NCBI RefSeq assembly: GCF_010389155.1 | Contig: NC_057763.1 | Coordinates: 38,298,645 to 38,362,644 of the forward strand | Reading direction: 5' to 3' | Source of the DNA: Erigeron canadensis | Lineage: Eukaryota > Streptophyta > Magnoliopsida > Asterales > Asteraceae | Length of the DNA: 64,000 nucleotides | Shown here: positions 59,108 through 64,000 of the stretch, piece by piece | How positions within the stretch are numbered: position 1 is the first letter of the stretch | Layout of the letters: every line of letters starts with the position of its first letter | Notes under the pieces: generated by a model | What the model saw: the letters and a program-made list of their open reading frames with translations, nothing else | Database searches by the model: none | What the model was told of the DNA's origin: nothing | Made by a program: the position numbers and the translations under genes

Positions 59108-60360
59108 CAAATAATATTGCTTTTGTCCACACTTTTAGTTAGTGTGAACAAATTAAAAAATTTGTCACGTTTTTATGTGTATAAAAATATGGAGAACTAA
59201 AAGTGTGTAGAAATTTATTCACACTAAAAAGTGTGAACTAACTAAAGTTCACACTTTTTAGTGTGAACATTCATAATTATTTTGTAACATTCCATATGTC
59301 CACACGAACTTTTGTCCACACTTTTAATTAGTGTGGACAAATGGGTTGTTACAAAATATATAGTTATAAAAGATCACACTAAAAAGTGTGAACTTTTAAT
59401 TTTACACACTTTGTAGTAGGGGTGTTCATCAAACCGTCAAACCGTGAAAACCGGACCAAACCGGGGTACTTGGATTGGTTTGGTCGGTTTGAGTTGTTAA
59501 AGTTTGGTCTGACGTTTTAAGTTTTGAAAAACCGGGTTCCTTGGTCCGGTTACGGTTTGAGCAAAACGTAAATCGTCAAAAACCGGACCGGACCAAAAGA
59601 TATATGTATATTTATATATATAATATTCATCAACTTTTACCAAAGAATTCTATTTAACATTTATATATTTTAGTAGTATGCGCAATATATTAACAGGTAT
59701 TTTAGTTCAGATATATTGTAAAAGATTTTTTGATAAACACGTATAAGATATTCTATTAAACATTTATTTATATCATATGAATCTACTTTTATTTTCATTC
59801 TTTCCTATTTTTCATTTATCCTTTTATTTTTTCTATCTTCATTACTCCATTATTTTTTCACTCAAAGATTAAAATTATAAGCCTCGAGTCCTTCATCCCC
59901 TTTAATATTTCATATTTTGTTAGTATAAAACACAATATTATTGTAACTTAATTAGTGCTTTTATTAATAATGTTAAGATCATAGTGTTCGTGATATCTAT
60001 TTGTGTAATAAAAGAAAAAAAAAATATATATACGGAATATATGCATAAAATTATTTGGAGATAAAAATGAAAAGAAAAAATGATCACGAAACCGTTGAAC
60101 CGGTCAAACCAGACCCGCTTACATGGTTTAGTTTGGTCCGGTTAGACAACACAATTGGTCTGGTTTGGTTTAAAATATGTTGAAACCGCGAATCCTGATT
60201 TGGTTTGAGATTTAGTCAAAACCGGACCACGAACACCCCTACTTTGTAACTATTGTGGATAAATTTGTACACACCTTTAGTTTTTACACACATAAAAGCG
60301 TGCTAAAATTTTTAATTTGTTCACACTAATTAAAAGTGTGAACAAATGCGACATTATTTG
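59108..60360. mobile_element. Palindromic MITE split by a hAT insertion
   Basis: Ends CAAATAATATTGCTTTTGTCC and, inwards from the right, CAAATAATGTCGCATTTGTTC, with ACACTTTTAGTTAGTGTGAA repeats. Removing the hAT (59417-60241) leaves about 420 bp. A truncated relative is at 11472-11561. Confidence 0.7.
59417..60241. mobile_element. Non-autonomous hAT nested in the MITE
   Basis: 825 bp, TAGGGGTGTTC at the left and GAACACCCCTA at the right, flanked by CTTTGTAG (59409-59416) and CTTTGTAA (60242-60249), 7 of 8 matching. Interior is full of AAACCG/CGGTTT motifs near both ends; no transposase. Confidence 0.8.
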
Positions 60361-60370
60361 TAGTATATAT

Positions 60371-60556
60371 AGGTTATAGGTGAAATAAAACAAGTATTAA
60401 AGTAAAACAAATAAAACAATCTCTTTACTGAAATCATTGTGCATCATGAAAATCATCGTACATCAATTACTTCATGAATTTTCGTGCATCAATTTAACCA
60501 TGATCTAAAGGTCAAGATGGTTTTATTTTAATATTTGTTTTACAATATCCAAGCCA
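60371..60556. mobile_element. MITE family 2, short copy
   Basis: AGGTTATAGGTGAAATAAAAC on the left, TTTTATTTTAATATTTGTTTTAC on the right, with TGTGCATCATG and TCGTGCATCAATT inside. Flanked by TATATATA. Confidence 0.65.
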
Positions 60557-60817
60557 TATATATATAATAATTATTAAAAAATTATAGTTATATTAATTTC
60601 CGGTATTAAAACTTAATTAAAATCAGAATATCAAACAAGGACCGCAAATAAAGGACATCTCGGATCACATCATAAAAGTTTGATGATAGATTAATTAAAC
60701 ACCGTGATCAACATATATAAAATGTGTGTCTTAATTAATAAAGTGATGCAAACCAAACTAATTAGTTAATTAAAAGAAGCTAGCTAGATAGCTCTATCGA
60801 TCTGCATATACAGTTTT

Positions 60818-61207
60818 TCATTTGTTGGTTTGATTGTGAACGTGATCAAGAAGATCCTCCAACAATTTACCATCCAAATACTCGAATTCGAAAACTTGTC
60901 TACTACCACTTGAAGTAGACTCTCCGGCAGATGAATAAGAAGAAGTGGTAGTGGCGGCATTATAAGCAGTCGATGAAAATGTAGGTGGATATTCAGCGGG
61001 AAAGTTAAGAACCGCCATGTGGCCTCTCATATCGAAGGCAGCTTTATCATAAGCTCTAGCTGCCTCCTCCGCGGTTGCAAATGTCCCTAGCCATACCTTC
61101 ACCCCATTGTTTTTCGTGTCGCGAATTTCCGCCGCATACTTGTTCCATGGCCGCTTTCGAACCCCTCTATATTTCACTTCTTTTGTGATCCCTCCGCTGT
61201 CGGCCAT
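60818..61207 (-). CDS. Small AP2/ERF factor, group IX (ERF095-098-like)
   Basis: Intronless 129-residue nuclear factor of the short ERF095/096/098 clade (stress and ethylene signalling, by family). AP2 domain about residues 13-70, beginning [10 protein letters not shown] and ending HMAVLNFP. After a Ser/Thr-rich linker, [18 protein letters not shown] is the clade's C-terminal activation motif. Two AP2 positions deviate: the Gly of the usual PWGK is Asn (PWNK), and the DNA-contact Arg before VWLGTF is Lys (GVKVWLGTF). Other contact residues (Arg14, Arg17, Arg19, Trp21, Lys23, Arg29, Trp39) are kept. The start is the first ATG after a stop and matches family length. Confidence 0.9.
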   Translation of the reverse strand: MADSGGITKEVKYRGVRKRPWNKYAAEIRDTKNNGVKVWLGTFATAEEAARAYDKAAFDMRGHMAVLNFPAEYPPTFSSTAYNAATTTSSYSSAGESTSSGSRQVFEFEYLDGKLLEDLLDHVHNQTNK

Positions 61208-63296
61208 ATATATATATGTAACTAGTTAATTGATGTTTTGATATCGTTTTCTTTTTCAAATTCTTATCTCAAATGTTTTATGCGGTTTAGAACACTGGAA
61301 TCGTATCATCATATATGAATATGACATAAATAATTCAGGATCTGAAATATATATACACAGTACTCCATATTTAATTTGAAATATACAGTAGTATATTCGT
61401 GGCACTTGGTGTGAGAACAGTTAACATCGCCTATTTGTTTATGTGACGACAAATGTGTCATATTCATCGATAACAATTTATCATTATACATTTTACAGAG
61501 AAACTAACTAGTTTATAATTTGGAGTAAAATATGAAATATATAGTTTAAGGTTTGAATTAATAAGTTGTAACTATATGGACTAGCTAGAATGTAAATAAC
61601 AGAAGTAAGTTACTTTTGGAGAATCAATCATTTTCCAATCCAATTTTTCTTTTTTCTCTCTCTCGTCTCTATTTAAACTCTGTATTTTTGTCATTCATCT
61701 TTATCTTTATATATACAACTGATCTAATAACTTATTAACCAATCATATCTTTCAATTTTATCAAATTAGAATTTGATGATGTCATTATTTAATCTTATTA
61801 AGATTGATAAAATTAATTAATATGGATATAGATATCTATAAAAGATAATAAGTGAATAACTATATATACTGATGATATGATCAGAGGCACACGCTAAACA
61901 AAACCATCTTTATCTTTATATATAATATAAAACAATTGAACGAATAATTTACTAACCAATCTAATCGTTCGATTTTTCCAAATTGACTCTCGCTTAGATA
62001 AACAATAAATTAAAAATCTTTTTATTTCCCATCAATAATTTACACTTTTTAGTCCTGAATAATTAACTTATATTTATTTTTAGCCATCAACTTGAAAGAA
62101 ATTTTTTAAAATTACAATCATTTAATTAATTAAAAAAATTTCAACATAATCTCTCAATAAAAAAGATACATAATATATCTTTTTTTTTATATTAACTTGG
62201 TGTATTAATGCTTAAAGTGTATAATTGTCACTCAAATTAAGAGTCATAATTGTTATCAAAGAATATGAAAATAATCATAATTATTATCTAATTATCAAAG
62301 AACAGATGATTAAAAATAAACCTATTCGTGTTATAGACCCGCAGTATGAACAAATACATACACTTGAATGTCAACTACAGAATCACAAGTATGTTTATAT
62401 TTTAATTTTTAATTATCTTTCATAATAATATCACATTATGAGTAAACCTGGTTTTGAAAAAGTTCTATGTTTAAGAAATTATTATAGCATGTGCCTTGTG
62501 GAATGACTACGGCAAACAATTCCATCAACATGTCTCAGCTAATAATGAAAGTGATGAAACTGTGGTTATGGTACTCAACTTGCAAAGTATAACACGTAGA
62601 ACCGTATATTTTCAAAATTATAAGCTTTTATGACTTAAATGTATAAAAATCTAATATTGATAATATCATAAACCCCGTGTCCAGTATTGGACACAAGTCT
62701 ATAATCTTGTTATTCAATTATAATAAAATACAAAATTTCCCAATTTTCTCTTATGCTTTTTAAAATTGCTTCCGCTTCATAGAATTAACAAGAAAATGGT
62801 TAATATAAATTTTTATCTAATAATCATTTTAAACTATATTAATGCTAGTTTTTTAATTTCTTTATATGAATTCAATAGACTCAATCTTATTTTTTTTCCT
62901 TTCTTACATAGTTAAAAGTAAAAAAAAAAATTTCTCTCTTTCCTTTCTCGTATGAAAAGGCACTCGTTATGCCGTTATGGGATATATGATGTATCATAGA
63001 AATTAGAACTTCAAAACTTGTTAAAAGTAACTAACTTTATTGAAGTCATCATAAAAAAGTTGCGAATTACTATACAACCTGCAATTTATTTTATTTTATT
63101 TTTTCAATTAAATATCTAAATGAGGTAGAAGCCCACCTCCGATAAAAGGCAGAAAAAATTTATAATTTTGCTTAGAGAGTTGTATCTAACTTAGCTCATA
63201 ATAGCTCATGGCAGTTAAACACACTCTTTATATATGTTTGGGCCTTTGTGGTTCTTTTAGACTTTTCGGAGCTAAAATCTGTCTTTTCAAAAATTA
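61208..63296. other. Intergenic, no gene recognised
   Basis: Upstream region of the small ERF, then AT-rich spacer. Frames at 61309-61491 (minus) and 62225-62425 (plus) have no domain and sit in low-complexity DNA. Confidence 0.5.
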
Positions 63297-64000
63297 TCTA
63301 TACTACATTATAAATTATTTACATTATACATTATTTAGTTTTTCTTTTAATTAATTTTTTTAACTAAATTGTTGATTGTAACCTCAAAATATCTCCTTTT
63401 TTTTTAATTTAATTCACTATTTTAAAAATCTCCATTTAAAATACTTATAATATATTTTTAATTTATCTATATTCTATGAATACCCTTAATAAAGTTACTT
63501 AACAACATCTAACCTTAACTCTTAAATAAATACATTCCCCCTTTTTACAACAATTACTTTTTACAACAAACCCATTCCCCCACGTGGCTAATAATCAAAG
63601 TAAGGGTTTCTAATTTTTTCAAATTAAGGCTTCAACGTTTGAGAATTGAGAATCATAACAAATCTTTTGAAAGTATTAGCGATGGGCTGGGGGAATATGG
63701 TCATTCCTGTTTTTGAATAGGCCCAAATCGTGGACTTAACAACAGAGCAGGCTATATTTTCGTCTATAGGGACATGGGTTCTGAAATATATTATTGTTCT
63801 CAATTTTTTCTTATTCTTTATAAAACGGTGAGTTAGTGGTTCACGATCGAGAATTCACAATGACATACGTACAAACATGTAATATGTAGAACTCGATTCA
63901 CTCTGCCTCGATACCACCCACAAGAGAGGGCCTTAGTTATTGGGATACCACTCTGATGGAGAACCCTTCAAAAGGCTCGAAAACAAAACCTCTTCTCCAT
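63297..64000 (+). mobile_element. Helitron-like 5' end, remainder unassigned to window edge
   Basis: TCTATACTACATTATAAATT preceded by A matches the 5' form of Helitron 13866-14106. No 3' end or gene is visible before 64000. Confidence 0.35.

Overview
The window is nuclear DNA of a flowering plant. Evidence: spliced genes with GT-AG introns, plant-only families (11S seed globulin, R2R3-MYB, AP2/ERF, PHT1, RUS/DUF647, DUF761), very AT-rich spacers and dense plant-type transposon remnants. It looks like a eudicot; my impression is Asteraceae-like, but nothing here proves the family. All exon joins and transposon ends were read by eye.

Genes in order: an 11S globulin cut by the left edge (minus, 1-1329); an intronless DUF761 protein (plus, 4040-4552); an R2R3-MYB of the MYB13/14/15 type (minus, 9246-10488); RUS2, a DUF647 protein with nine exons (minus, 21080-26031); an Eaf6/MEAF6 subunit of the NuA4 histone acetyltransferase with six exons (minus, 27550-30243); an ADF6-like actin-depolymerizing factor (plus, 31645-33131); a PHT1 phosphate/H+ symporter with a 5'-UTR intron and a P1BS phosphate-starvation box (minus, 33791-36101); and two group IX ERF factors, one ERF1-like with an intron (plus, 52812-53826) and one small ERF095-098-like (minus, 60818-61207). 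The 21-36 kb stretch is the gene-dense core. These are ordinary neighbours, not a pathway cluster.

The spacers are a layered record of mobile DNA. At least four palindromic MITE-like families abut (TA)n microsatellites (5-16 kb, 53 kb, 60 kb). Elements with readable target-site duplications include hATs (15789-16533, 59417-60241), a long-TIR Mutator-like element (37732-38645), a Stowaway (48423-48676), SINEs and retroposons (44750, 51906, 58885) and a LINE 3' fragment (24483-25614). There is also a CACTA element (43052-44721), short Helitrons and a lone LTR with its tRNA-Asp primer-binding site (39700-41407).

Two sites stand out. Inside the LTR, five degenerate 62-75 bp repeats each carry two palindromic AACGG/CCGTT-like boxes about 21 bp apart, just upstream of a TATA box. 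Inside RUS2 intron 1, a LINE fragment with a 14-bp duplication was itself split by a 611-bp plastid insert carrying trnR-ACG and most of rrn5.
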